Source of the DNA: Ruania zhangjianzhongii
Lineage (GTDB): Bacteria > Actinomycetota > Actinomycetes > Actinomycetales > Beutenbergiaceae
Assembly (NCBI RefSeq): GCF_008000995.1
Contig: NZ_CP042828.1
Coordinates: 2,656,882-2,720,881, forward strand
Direction of reading: 5' to 3'
DNA: 64,000 bases
This document shows, piece after piece, positions 10,727-18,969 of this stretch (positions are counted from its first letter, which is position 1; each line of letters begins with the position of its first letter). The notes below the pieces were generated by a model that did no database searches, was not told the DNA's origin, and saw only the letters and a list, made by a program, of their open reading frames with translations. A program made the position numbers and the translations under genes.

Positions 10727-11937
10727 CGCTGGGTCTCCTTCTCGTCGGTGTGGTGCGGGTTGGCCCAGATCACCGAGCCGCCCTGACCCAGTCCCACGCA
10801 CATCGTGGTCAGGCCGTAACGCACCTCGGGGTGGGCCTCGAACTGGCGGGCGAGCTGGCTCATCAACCGGATGCCGGAGGCGGCCAGCGGGTGGCCGACG
10901 GCGATCGCGCCGCCGTAGGGGTTCACCCGAGGGTCGTTGTCAGACAGATCGAAGGCGTCCAGGAACGCGAGCACCTGCACGGCGAACGCCTCGTTGATCT
11001 CGAACAGGCCGATGTCGGAGATCTGCAGCCCGGCCCGCTCCAGGGCTCTCCGGGTGGCCGGCACCGGGCCGAGACCCATCAGTGCGGGATCCACCCCGGC
11101 GTAGGCGTAGGAGACCAGTCGGGCCCGTGGGGCCAGGCCGTGCTCGGCGGCCAGGTCGGCGGAGGTGAGCAAGGCGGCCGTGGCGCCATCGGTCAGTGGT
11201 GAGGAGGTGGCGGCAGTGACCCGGCCGCCCGGGCGGAAGGGTGTGGGCAGATCGGCCATCCCGGCGACGGTGGTGCCCGGGCGGGGCGGCTCATCGGCAG
11301 ACGCCAGGCCCCAGCCACGCTCGGGGTCGGGCACACCGACCGGCACCAGGTCCGGATCGATGTGGCCGGCGGCCAGGGCCTCTGCGTACTTGCGCTGGGA
11401 GGCTTCGGCATAGGCATCGGCGCGGGCCCGGGTGAGGGCGGGGTAGGCATCGTGCAGGTTCTCCGCGGTGGCGCCCATCACCAGGGCGTCGGTGGAGACC
11501 AGGCGTTCGGTCATGAACCGGGGGTTCGGGTCGGCATCCTTCCCCAGCGGGTGGTGCCCCATGTGCTCCACCCCGCCGGCGATGGCGGCGTCCCCGGCAC
11601 CGATCGCGATCTGCGCGGCCACGCTGGTGACGGCGGTCATCGCCCCGGCGCACATCCGGTCGATGGCGTAGCCGGGCACCGTTCCGGGCAGGCCGGCGAG
11701 CACGCCGACCGTGCGGCCGAGAGTCAGGCCCTGGTCGCCGACCTGAGAAGTAGCAGCGATCGCGACCTCGTCGATCTGCTCCGGCGGCAGCTGCGGATGG
11801 CGGCGGAGCAGATCGCGCACCACCGCCGTGGCGATGTCGTCGGCACGGGTGTGGGCGTACAAACCGTCCGGCCTGGCGCGGCCGAACGGGGATCGGAGCG
11901 CGTCGACAAGCACGACGTCACGGCCGAGGAGTGGCAT
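10723..11937 (-). CDS. fadA: acetyl-CoA acyltransferase (thiolase)
   Basis: Cleaves 3-ketoacyl-CoA to acetyl-CoA and a shortened acyl-CoA, the last step of beta-oxidation. The nucleophilic Cys is in DRMCAGAM (near residue 95). The C-terminal [14 protein letters not shown] carries the catalytic His, and CVGLGQGG the second Cys. It has 404 residues, the usual size. The ATG at 11937 is preceded by gggagg with 5-base spacing. It is the first gene of a two-gene operon with fadB; a palindrome 33 bases upstream probably controls both. Confidence 0.95.
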   Translation of the reverse strand: MPLLGRDVVLVDALRSPFGRARPDGLYAHTRADDIATAVVRDLLRRHPQLPPEQIDEVAIAATSQVGDQGLTLGRTVGVLAGLPGTVPGYAIDRMCAGAMTAVTSVAAQIAIGAGDAAIAGGVEHMGHHPLGKDADPNPRFMTERLVSTDALVMGATAENLHDAYPALTRARADAYAEASQRKYAEALAAGHIDPDLVPVGVPDPERGWGLASADEPPRPGTTVAGMADLPTPFRPGGRVTAATSSPLTDGATAALLTSADLAAEHGLAPRARLVSYAYAGVDPALMGLGPVPATRRALERAGLQISDIGLFEINEAFAVQVLAFLDAFDLSDNDPRVNPYGGAIAVGHPLAASGIRLMSQLARQFEAHPEVRYGLTTMCVGLGQGGSVIWANPHHTDEKETQR

Positions 11938-11969
11938 CAGGACCTCCCGGTCACCTCAGTGAGACTGTG

Positions 11970-11982
11970 AGTACTAGGTACT
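11970..11982 (-). promoter_or_regulatory. palindrome AGTAC-N3-GTACT upstream of fadA
   Basis: A perfect 5-base inverted repeat with a 3-base centre lies 33-45 bases before the fadA start, where a promoter is expected. A related half-site ctagtacc follows at about 11995-12002. Beta-oxidation operons are commonly repressed by TetR-type proteins that bind such dyads and release with acyl-CoA. No regulator gene is adjacent, so the binder is unknown. Confidence 0.4.
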
Positions 11983-12136
11983 TCTCGTCCCACTCTAGTA
12001 CCAGGTGGAGGGGAACGCTGCCCATGGCTTGGCACAGACCGGCGCGTCGAGTGGTCGCCAACGATGGGTCCACCGTCATCGCACCCGGCAGGAGTGGCGA
12101 CGCGCGGGGGAGGGCGGGCAGCTGGGTGGGGTGGGA

Positions 12137-13375
12137 TCAGTGGTCGGTGGCGGTGACCAGCTCGTGGCTGAGGGCGTCGGCGACCGCCTGCACCTGCCAG
12201 TCTCGGGCACCGAGGCCGCGGAGGTAGTCCGCCACCGACTCGGTGCTGAGGTCCTTCGGGGGTGACCAGGCGAGCCGGCGCTGATACTCCGGGGTGAGCA
12301 GGTTCTCCTGTGGCAGGTGCAGCTCCTCGGCGAGCATGCGCACCGTGGCCCGCACCAGCACCAGGCGCTGCGCCCCCTCAGGATTGCGGTCCTTCCACGC
12401 CTTCGGCGGCGGTAGCGTGTCCGAGGCAGGCGCGCGCCGGGAGGGGTAGCGGGACGGGTCCAGGTCCTTGGCCCGCTGCAGCGCCTCGAACCAGGTCCGC
12501 ATCCGGCGGGCGGCGTTCTTGGTGCGGAAGCCGGGCAGCTGAGCCAGCTGAGGCATCGTGGCCGGCCGGCTCACCGCAGCAGCCACGATCGCGGCATCGG
12601 TGAGCACCCGGCCCGGGGCGATGTCGGCGCTGCGTGCCTGGGCGTCCCGCGCGTTCCACAGCTCGCGCACGACTGCCAGACCCAGCCCGTCCCGGACCTG
12701 GTGGCTGCCGGAGGTGCGCCGCCACGGCTCGCGCCGCGGTGGCGGTGGGGGCGCCGTGCGCACCGCCTCGAACTCCTGAGTGGCCCAGTCCAGCTTGCCG
12801 GCGTCGGACAGCTCGGCAGCCAGCTTCGTCCGGAGCTCGACCAGCACCTCCACGTCCAGTGCGGCGTAGCGCAACCAGTTCTCCGGCAGCGGCCGGGTGG
12901 ACCAGTCGGCCGCCGAGTGCTCCTTGGCCAGCTCCAAGCCAAGCTCGGCGGCCACCATCGTGGCCAGACCTACCCGTTCGTAGCCGAGTAGCCGGGCGGC
13001 CAGCTCGGTGTCGAACAGGGTGGCGGGAGTCATGCCTACTTCGGCGAGACAGGGCAGGTCCTGGTTCGCGGCGTGCAGCACCCATTCGGCCGGGGCGATC
13101 GCCGCGGACAGCTCGCTCAAGTCGGGGACCGCCTGCGGGTCGATCAACGCCGTCCCGGAGCCCTCCCGGCGCAGCTGAACCAGATAGGCGCTCTGCCCGT
13201 ACCGGTAGCCGGAGGCCCGTTCGGCGTCCACGGCCACCGGCCCGTTGCCGGCGCCGAAGGCGTCGATGGTTTCGGCGAGAGCGGCCGGGGTGTCCACCAC
13301 GCCGGTCAACCCGTCGGCGGGTTCGGTCAGCGGCGTCAGCGTCTGGTCGCTCTCCGGGGTATCTGCAGCACTCAT
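12137..13375 (-). CDS. rnd: ribonuclease D (HRDC-domain 3'-5' exoribonuclease)
   Basis: 3'-end processing or decay of structured RNA, such as tRNA precursors. The DEDD exonuclease residues are visible: VAVDAERASGYRY (Asp and Glu near residue 50), HAANQDLPCL (Asp near 103), and YAALDVEVLVEL (Tyr and Asp near 171). The HRDC domain follows from about residue 225. Length 412 fits actinobacterial RNase D. Start ATG overlaps the stop of the DUF3000 gene by four bases, so the two are co-transcribed; this neighbour pair recurs in actinobacteria. Confidence 0.92.
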   Translation of the reverse strand: MSAADTPESDQTLTPLTEPADGLTGVVDTPAALAETIDAFGAGNGPVAVDAERASGYRYGQSAYLVQLRREGSGTALIDPQAVPDLSELSAAIAPAEWVLHAANQDLPCLAEVGMTPATLFDTELAARLLGYERVGLATMVAAELGLELAKEHSAADWSTRPLPENWLRYAALDVEVLVELRTKLAAELSDAGKLDWATQEFEAVRTAPPPPPRREPWRRTSGSHQVRDGLGLAVVRELWNARDAQARSADIAPGRVLTDAAIVAAAVSRPATMPQLAQLPGFRTKNAARRMRTWFEALQRAKDLDPSRYPSRRAPASDTLPPPKAWKDRNPEGAQRLVLVRATVRMLAEELHLPQENLLTPEYQRRLAWSPPKDLSTESVADYLRGLGARDWQVQAVADALSHELVTATDH

Positions 13376-13950
13376 CGCTTCGGCTTCAACGGGCTGACGT
13401 TGTCCGGCATCGGCGGCAGCCCGGCGGCCTGGCAGGTCATCAGCGCCCAGGACCGCAGGTGCGGTGCGAGATCGGTGGTGCGAGGCGTCCAGGAGGCCCG
13501 GATCTCGATCTCCACCTCACCAGAGCGCAGCTCGAGTCCGCCGAAGGTCTCCGAGAGTACCCGGGTGACGGTGCCGGACAGCGAGTGGTAGGGCGCTTCC
13601 TGCGCCTCGAGGGCGTCGGTGAGCCAGGACCAGCCGACCTCGCCGAGCATCGGGTCGCCGGCGAACTCTGCCTCCAGCGTGGCTCTGGCCATCACGATCA
13701 CCCGGAACTCCCCGTTCCACGCCTCCTGACCCTCCGGGTCATAGAGCACCACGAACCGCCCGGAGCCGAGCAGCTCGTCCGGATCTCGGCTCGGATTCAC
13801 CTCACCGGTCAGGGCCAGCGCGTACGGCGCGATCCGGGTGGGCGGCGGGATCTCCTCGAGATGGAACTCGGGCCGCATCCGGTGCCCGCGCAGGCTCAGC
13901 AGGGCGGCCTCGAAGTCCGGAGGCGCGACCGGGGTGCGCTGCACGTTCAC
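13372..13950 (-). CDS. DUF3000 domain protein
   Basis: Small protein (192 residues) of a family largely confined to actinobacteria and commonly found next to ribonuclease D. Features: LEEIPPPTRIAPYALALTGEV near residue 33, FVVLYDPEGQEAWNG, GWSWLTDALE. No signal peptide or membrane segment. The GTG start is read from a leaderless promoter. Function unknown; coupling with rnd suggests RNA metabolism, which is inference. Confidence 0.85.
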   Translation of the reverse strand: MNVQRTPVAPPDFEAALLSLRGHRMRPEFHLEEIPPPTRIAPYALALTGEVNPSRDPDELLGSGRFVVLYDPEGQEAWNGEFRVIVMARATLEAEFAGDPMLGEVGWSWLTDALEAQEAPYHSLSGTVTRVLSETFGGLELRSGEVEIEIRASWTPRTTDLAPHLRSWALMTCQAAGLPPMPDNVSPLKPKR

Positions 13951-13956
13951 GTGTAC

Positions 13957-13962
13957 AGGCTA
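13957..13962 (-). promoter_or_regulatory. -10 box TAGCCT, leaderless start of DUF3000-rnd
   Basis: On the minus strand TAGCCT is followed by six bases and the GTG at 13950, the leaderless spacing. No SD is present. Confidence 0.5.
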
Positions 13963-14010
13963 GGCCGCGTACAGCATCTGGGCGGACAGGGCGCGCCGAG
14001 AGGGAGCCGG

Positions 14011-14016
14011 TAGACT
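14011..14016 (+). promoter_or_regulatory. -10 box TAGACT of the ATP-grasp ligase gene
   Basis: TAGACT would start transcription near 14023, giving a 37-base leader with the very strong SD aaggaggt (14042-14049) ahead of ATG 14060. It is divergent from, and 48 bases away from, the DUF3000 promoter. Confidence 0.4.
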
Positions 14017-14059
14017 CACCGCCGCCCACCGGTACCGCATCAAGGAGGTCCACGTCCGG

Positions 14060-15298
14060 ATGAGTCCCACCTCGCCCCGGCCAGTGCTGCTCGGCACCGA
14101 CCTCGGCATCTACGCGATGGCGCGCTCCTTCCACGAAGCATTCGGCGTCACCTCCGTGGTGATCAGCGAGCTGCCCCGCGGGCCGGTCAACGATTCGGCG
14201 ATCGTGCGGAACGTCTTCACCGGATCGGGCTCCAGCGATGAACAGATCCTGACCGCTCTCCAGCGAGTGGCCGAGCAGGAGCCGGAGGCCACGCCTGTGC
14301 TGGTGGTGAACTCCGACCACCAGCTCGCCTTCGTGCTCCGGCACCGGGAGCGGATCGAACGGCACTACGTGGTGCCGTACGCGGCGGAGCGGACCATCGC
14401 CACCCTCGCGAACAAGACCGCGATGTACCAGGTGACCGAGCGCCTGGGCATTCCCACACCGGCGACAGTGGAGGTCGACCCGTCCGCGGACCCGGAGACC
14501 TGGCGCACAGCTGCGGCCGAGCTGACCTTCCCGATCGTGATGAAACCGTTCGCCGGTGCCGAGTTCGAGGAGCTGGAGTTCGCCGGGCATCGCAAGGTGT
14601 ACCGCCTCGACGACCCTGCTGAGCTCGTCACCGAGCTGGAGCGGATCGCCGCCGCCGGGTACACCGGCACCATGCTGCTGCAGCAGCTGATCCTGGGTGA
14701 TGACGCCTATAACCGGGTGGTCAACCTGTACCGGGACGGCCGGGGCCAGATCACCATGGCCGCCTCCGGCCGGGTGCTGCTCGCCATGCACCAGCCCACG
14801 TTCATCGGCAACTCCGCGATCATCATGGTCGACTACGACGAGGAGCTGATCGCCCAGGCCACCGCCGTGCTGGACGCAGTCGATTACCGCGGCTTCGCCA
14901 GCATCGACTACAAGGTCGACTCCCGGGACGGCCTCGCCTACCTGCTGGACATCAACCCGCGCCCCGGCCGCTCGCACTACTACGCCGGGGTCGGCGGCGC
15001 TTCGGCCGCGCGCAGCGTGGTGGCCGATTTCGTCACCGACGAGCCACTGCCTACCCAGCGGGCTACCACCCCGGGCATCTACGCCTACATCCCCACGTTC
15101 GTGCTTCGCCGGTACGTACGCGATCGGGAGCTGCTGCGCCGAGCGCGAGCCGTGCTCCGCCGTCGCCGGGCAGTGCACCCGTTGGCCTACGCCGCGGACC
15201 GCAACCTCAAGCGCTGGTGGTACCGGATCCTCGCTCAGGTGAACCAGTTGCGCGGACTCTGGCGGTTCTACCGCCGGCCGACCGACTCGGGATTCTGA
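14060..15298 (+). CDS. ATP-grasp carboxylate-amine ligase, D-aspartate-ligase-like
   Basis: ATP-dependent ligase forming an acyl-phosphate then an amide. The start VLLGTDLGIYAMARSFHEAF and the segments FPIVMKPF, FASIDYKVD and LLDINPRPGRS (ATP-grasp metal site, near residues 285-320) closely follow the pattern I recall for the enterococcal D-aspartate ligase, which attaches D-Asp to the Lys of peptidoglycan precursors. The C-terminal 90 residues are rich in Arg and differ from that enzyme. No signal peptide, so it acts in the cytosol. Single gene, with strong SD. A role in building the A4alpha peptidoglycan bridge fits this bacterial group but is inference. Confidence 0.75.
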   Translation: MSPTSPRPVLLGTDLGIYAMARSFHEAFGVTSVVISELPRGPVNDSAIVRNVFTGSGSSDEQILTALQRVAEQEPEATPVLVVNSDHQLAFVLRHRERIERHYVVPYAAERTIATLANKTAMYQVTERLGIPTPATVEVDPSADPETWRTAAAELTFPIVMKPFAGAEFEELEFAGHRKVYRLDDPAELVTELERIAAAGYTGTMLLQQLILGDDAYNRVVNLYRDGRGQITMAASGRVLLAMHQPTFIGNSAIIMVDYDEELIAQATAVLDAVDYRGFASIDYKVDSRDGLAYLLDINPRPGRSHYYAGVGGASAARSVVADFVTDEPLPTQRATTPGIYAYIPTFVLRRYVRDRELLRRARAVLRRRRAVHPLAYAADRNLKRWWYRILAQVNQLRGLWRFYRRPTDSGF

Positions 15299-15324
15299 CC
15301 GCGCGCCGGTCACCGGCAGCGGTC

Positions 15325-15355
15325 TTGACCTTGACACCGTGTCACGGGATCAGAT
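15325..15355 (+). promoter_or_regulatory. MerR-type promoter with operator in a 19-base spacer
   Basis: TTGACC (15325-15330) is followed after 19 bases by TCAGAT (15350-15355). The spacer contains the near-perfect palindrome tgacaccgtgtca (15332-15344). An over-long spacer carrying the operator is the hallmark of MerR-controlled promoters, so the next gene probably regulates itself. Confidence 0.65.
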
Positions 15356-15365
15356 GGGCGGCGTC

Positions 15366-16148
15366 ATGTTGAGCATCGGAGAGATCGCCCGCACCACCGG
15401 CACCACCCGCCGGATGCTGCGGCACTGGGAGAGCCTCGGACTGGTCGAGCTGGCCGCGGTGGACGAGACCACCGGCTATCGCCGCTACGCCCCGAGCCAG
15501 ATCGGCCGGGTCCGAGCCGTGGCGTCCTTACGGGCGCTCGGTTTCGGGTTGGAGGCGATCGGCGGGTTGTTGGATGCCGGCCTGACTGAGGAGCGCCTGG
15601 TGGCGCTGCTGCAGTCCCGTGAGCGTGAGCTCGTGGCCCAGATCGACGATGACTCAGCCCGCCTGGCCCAGGTGCGTTCGCGCCTGCTGGCCTTCGAGAA
15701 GGGACACGCGATGATCAGCAGTACGTTGGAGCTGAGCCCGTTGCCTGGCGTCGGACTGAACGCAGCCAGCACCCGAGTGCTGGATGAATCCGAGATCGGT
15801 GCTGCGGTGACGGAGGTGCTGCGCACGCTCCGGGAGACGATTCCTGCCACGGCGAGCTCCGCCGTCGACCTGGTGCTGGTCTACGACGGCCGGTCGGAGG
15901 AGTACATCGGTGTGGCCGCCGGCCATCCCGGCGAGGAGCAGGTACCCGGCCTGCAGCGTCTGGATCTGGCAGCGGTGGCCGACGGCGTCACCGTCACGTT
16001 CGCGGAAGCCCCCGGGGATGTGGGCGATGCGTGGATCGCGATCGACAGCCGGCTGGCGGAGCGGGGCCTGCGGACCAGTGGCGTGTACCGGCAGGTGGTC
16101 ACCGCTGCTGGCCCGGTGCTGCTGCAGGCCCCGGTGGTGGCGCGTTAG
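15366..16148 (+). CDS. MerR family transcriptional regulator
   Basis: DNA-binding activator that twists its own 19-base-spacer promoter. Residues 1-75 form the MerR winged helix (SIGEIARTTGTTRRMLRHWE, GYRRY), then a coiled linker near residues 75-110, then a GyrI-like effector domain (about 115-260) ending in TSGVYRQVV. A GTG at 15339 and an ATG at 15354 are in frame, but both lie inside or against the operator/-10, so ATG 15366 is preferred, which gives 260 residues. The ligand is unknown; relatives sense drugs. The stop overlaps the convergent gene by four bases. Confidence 0.85.
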   Translation: MLSIGEIARTTGTTRRMLRHWESLGLVELAAVDETTGYRRYAPSQIGRVRAVASLRALGFGLEAIGGLLDAGLTEERLVALLQSRERELVAQIDDDSARLAQVRSRLLAFEKGHAMISSTLELSPLPGVGLNAASTRVLDESEIGAAVTEVLRTLRETIPATASSAVDLVLVYDGRSEEYIGVAAGHPGEEQVPGLQRLDLAAVADGVTVTFAEAPGDVGDAWIAIDSRLAERGLRTSGVYRQVVTAAGPVLLQAPVVAR

Positions 16149-16618
16149 CCGAGCCGGTTCATTCCGGCGTACAGGTGCAGGACCGGCAGGCCGAGCTCCT
16201 CCCGGGCGCGGGAGGCCCAGTCGGCGTGGAAGGTGTCCTCCACGGCGTGCGGGCGCGTGATCACCACCAGCTCGTCGGCGTCCAGGTTGTTCACCGCCTG
16301 GGTCACCGCCGGGAGCGGATCGTCGGGCACCACGTACCCCTCTGCTTCCAGGCCAGCCTCGGTCAGCTGCCGCAGGGTGGTCGCCAGTGCCTCGTCCGCC
16401 TCCTGCCGGGCCTCGGCGGGCTCGGTGCGCTCGGTCAGGGCTTCCCAGGCCTCCCGCAGCTCGAACAGGCTGAGGTGGTTGATGATGTCCGAGATCACGT
16501 TCCGCTCAGTGTCGGCCGGCACGAGCACGTGGAAGGTGGCGCCGGAGTACAGCTCCCGGAGCTTCGTCACGTCGTAGTCGCTGAGGGCTTCCTCGGTGAG
16601 GACGATGATCGTGGCCAT
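16145..16618 (-). CDS. conserved small protein, universal-stress-like fold
   Basis: 157 residues, no membrane segment. The beginning ATIIVLTEEALSDYDVTKL and the end ADELVVITRPHAVEDTFHADW...LPVLHLYAG alternate strands and helices like an adenine-nucleotide alpha-hydrolase or universal stress protein, but no ATP-binding G-x2-G-x9-G motif is visible. It is a single gene from a leaderless promoter, convergent with merR. Function unknown. Confidence 0.7.
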   Translation of the reverse strand: MATIIVLTEEALSDYDVTKLRELYSGATFHVLVPADTERNVISDIINHLSLFELREAWEALTERTEPAEARQEADEALATTLRQLTEAGLEAEGYVVPDDPLPAVTQAVNNLDADELVVITRPHAVEDTFHADWASRAREELGLPVLHLYAGMNRLG

Positions 16619-16624
16619 GCCTCG

Positions 16625-16630
16625 AGCATA
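16625..16630 (-). promoter_or_regulatory. -10 box TATGCT, leaderless start
   Basis: On the minus strand TATGCT is followed by six bases and the ATG at 16618. It fits leaderless transcription. Confidence 0.5.
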
Positions 16631-16717
16631 AACGTGCGACGGCGGCCCGCGCCCGGCGTTGGCCAGCCAAGTGCCGTACTGGTCCAGATCGGCCGGTGCA
16701 CCGGGTCCGGAGCGAGG

Positions 16718-17146
16718 CTAGTCTTCCGGCACGTGTGCTGCGTGCCCGGCCGTGCGGAGCGCCTGGCGCAGCGTGGTGGCGGCCGCGTCCAGGTCCTTAC
16801 CGGGGACGTCGGTGGCAGCGGCGCTGAGGTCGAAGTCGGCAGCGGACCGGCTCGGCCACACGTGCACATGCGTGTGTGGGACCTCATAGCCCTGGATCAG
16901 CAGCCCGATCCGGTTCGGGGTGAACGCCTGCTGCTGGGCTTTGCCGATGGTCTGCGCGACGGCGAACAGGTGCGCGGCCAGATCGGGCGGCAGGTCCACC
17001 CAGTGCGCGATCTCCTCCCGCGGCACCACCATCATGTGACCGGGCTGCAGCGGCTCGATGGTCGCGAAGGCGACGCACCGCTCGTCGGTCCAGACGAACC
17101 GACCCGGGATCTCGCCGGCGATGATGCGGGTGAAGAGACTGGCCAC
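16718..17146 (-). CDS. HIT family hydrolase
   Basis: Nucleotide hydrolase or transferase of the histidine-triad family. The triad is PHTHVHVWP (near residue 98), preceded by the strand GLLIQGYEV. The start GTG 17146 has aaggagg four to five bases upstream and gives 142 residues beginning ASLFTRIIAGEIPGRFVWTDE, the typical HIT start; longer in-frame readings lack an SD. A second HIT gene of another subtype lies at 35032. Substrate (AMP derivatives) is inferred from the family. Confidence 0.88.
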   Translation of the reverse strand: MASLFTRIIAGEIPGRFVWTDERCVAFATIEPLQPGHMMVVPREEIAHWVDLPPDLAAHLFAVAQTIGKAQQQAFTPNRIGLLIQGYEVPHTHVHVWPSRSAADFDLSAAATDVPGKDLDAAATTLRQALRTAGHAAHVPED

Positions 17147-17268
17147 GGATTCCTCCTTGGGTGTGCGGTGTCCCCACGCTAGCGGCTCGCCGCACCCACA
17201 AGGTCCTGTAGAACCGGTCACCGATGCCCGATGTTGCGTGACCTTGTGGTCGGTAGTCCGGGGGTGGC

Positions 17269-17274
17269 TATCCT
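17269..17274 (+). promoter_or_regulatory. -10 box TATCCT, leaderless start of pabC
   Basis: TATCCT plus six bases leads directly to GTG 17281. A weak TTGTGG lies 19 bases upstream (17244-17249). Confidence 0.55.
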
Positions 17275-17280
17275 GCGAGA

Positions 17281-18180
17281 GTGAGTACACCTTCCACCGC
17301 GCCACAGTTACCGCTCTTGCTCATCGTCGACGCGCCCACCGAGAGTGAACCGCTGACCGGTACCGGTTATACCCCGGCCGACCCGGCCACACCGCAGCTC
17401 CGGGTCGACGATCTGGGCGCGAGCCGCGGCGACGGGGTGTTCGAGACGATCGGCGTGTTCGACGGACAGCCCCGGCAGCTGGAGCCGCACCTGGACAGGT
17501 TTTCTCGGTCCGCGGCCCTGCTGGATCTGCCTGCGCCGCGGCTCGACGTCTGGCGTGCCGCCGCGCTCGAGGCGATCGATGCTGCCGGTGGGAGCACCGA
17601 CCTCGCGGTCAAGATGGTGCTGACCCGAGGAGTGGAGCAGGCGCAGACGTGCACCGGATGGGTGCTCGCCTTCGCGATCGCGAATATGGACGCCGTACGC
17701 ACCGACGGGGTCCGCGTGGTGACCCTGGACCGGGGGTACACCTCGGACGTCGCGGTCACCTCGCCGTGGCTGCTGCAGGGGGCGAAGTACACCTCCTACG
17801 CGGTGAACATGGCCGCCCTGCGCGAGGCCCGGCGCCGGGGCGCGGACGATGCGATCTTCGTCAGCTCGGACCGGTTCGTGCTGGAGGGCCCGACCTCGAC
17901 CGTGGTGCTCCGCGACGGTGACACGCTGATTACTCCGGCCACTGATCAGGGCATCCTGCCCGGCACCACCCAGACCGAGGTCTTCGCGTTCGCGGCCGCA
18001 CGCGGACTGCGCACCCACGCTCGCCCGGTGCCGGCCGCCGAGCTCCACGCGGCCACCCAGGTGTGGTTGTGCTCCAGCATTCGGCTGTGCGCGCCGGTCC
18101 GAAGCATTGACGGCCGTGAGCTGAGCGTGGACCGGGACTTCACCGCCGAGCTGCAGGCCTATCTCCGCTCCGGGTCCTGA
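17281..18180 (+). CDS. pabC: aminodeoxychorismate lyase (class IV aminotransferase fold)
   Basis: PLP enzyme that removes pyruvate from 4-amino-4-deoxychorismate to give p-aminobenzoate for folate. The Schiff-base Lys is in LQGAKYTSYAVN (near residue 164), with SRGDGVFET near residue 48 and the phosphate-binding EGPTSTVVL and GILPGTTQ. It has 299 residues. A branched-chain aminotransferase-like activity cannot be excluded, but PabC is favoured. Its partner pabB is 13 kb away (30098). It is followed after 9 bases by a fructosamine-kinase-like gene, so the two are co-transcribed. Confidence 0.82.
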   Translation: MSTPSTAPQLPLLLIVDAPTESEPLTGTGYTPADPATPQLRVDDLGASRGDGVFETIGVFDGQPRQLEPHLDRFSRSAALLDLPAPRLDVWRAAALEAIDAAGGSTDLAVKMVLTRGVEQAQTCTGWVLAFAIANMDAVRTDGVRVVTLDRGYTSDVAVTSPWLLQGAKYTSYAVNMAALREARRRGADDAIFVSSDRFVLEGPTSTVVLRDGDTLITPATDQGILPGTTQTEVFAFAAARGLRTHARPVPAAELHAATQVWLCSSIRLCAPVRSIDGRELSVDRDFTAELQAYLRSGS

Positions 18181-18189
18181 GGCCTCTCC

Positions 18190-18969
18190 ATGCCCGTGAG
18201 CTACACCAAGTCGCGGCGAGAGGCGCCACCAGGGTTCTTCGTCACCGAGGCGGCCGGCCTCGGCTGGCTCGCCGCAGCCGGTGGGGCGCCGGTGGTCGGG
18301 GTGCACCGGGTGGAGGACTCCGCGCTGGTACTGGACCGGCTGCAGCCAGTCCGTCCGGACCCGGACGCGGCACGCACCTTCGGGCGCGGGCTGGCCACGA
18401 CCCACGCCGCCGGTGCCGAGGCGTTCGGAGCACTGCCACCGGGCGCAGCCGGCTACTGGTTCGGCCCGATGTCCGATCCGTTGCCGCTCCCGGAGGTCAC
18501 CACGGAGCGGTTCGGCACCTTCTACGCCGAGGGTCGTCTCTGGCCGTTGACCGAGCGGTGCCGGCAGGCCGGCGCGATCGACGAGTCGCTCGCCGCGGAC
18601 CTGTCCCGGGTGTGCGCAGAACTGGCTGCCGGTCGGTGGGATGACCAGGACGGTCGGCCGGTGCTCCCGGCACGGCTGCACGGCGACCTGTGGGCCGGGA
18701 ACCTGTTCTGGACCTCCGACGGCGTCACCCTGATCGACCCGGCCGCCTGCGGTGGGCACCCAGAAGCCGACCTGGCGATGCTGGAGCTGTTCGGCGCCCC
18801 GCACCTGAGCGAGATTCTCGCCGGCTACGCCGAGGCCGGCAGGCTGGCTCCGGACTGGCGCAGCCGGATCGGGCTGCACCAGCTGTTCCCGCTGTTGGTG
18901 CACGCGCTGCTGTTCGGCGGCAACTACGCCTCGGCGACCCGGACTCGGGTGGACTCGCTGCTGTCCTGA
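18190..18969 (+). CDS. fructosamine kinase family protein
   Basis: Phosphorylates sugar adducts on proteins or amines (deglycation) in characterised relatives. The kinase loop HGDLWAGNLFW (near residue 165) and the metal-binding LIDPAACGG (near 182) are clear. It has 259 residues, a little short because the N-lobe Lys loop is reduced (PPGFFVTEAAGL). It is nine bases downstream of pabC. The last 46 bases run antisense to the end of treZ. Confidence 0.85.
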   Translation: MPVSYTKSRREAPPGFFVTEAAGLGWLAAAGGAPVVGVHRVEDSALVLDRLQPVRPDPDAARTFGRGLATTHAAGAEAFGALPPGAAGYWFGPMSDPLPLPEVTTERFGTFYAEGRLWPLTERCRQAGAIDESLAADLSRVCAELAAGRWDDQDGRPVLPARLHGDLWAGNLFWTSDGVTLIDPAACGGHPEADLAMLELFGAPHLSEILAGYAEAGRLAPDWRSRIGLHQLFPLLVHALLFGGNYASATRTRVDSLLS

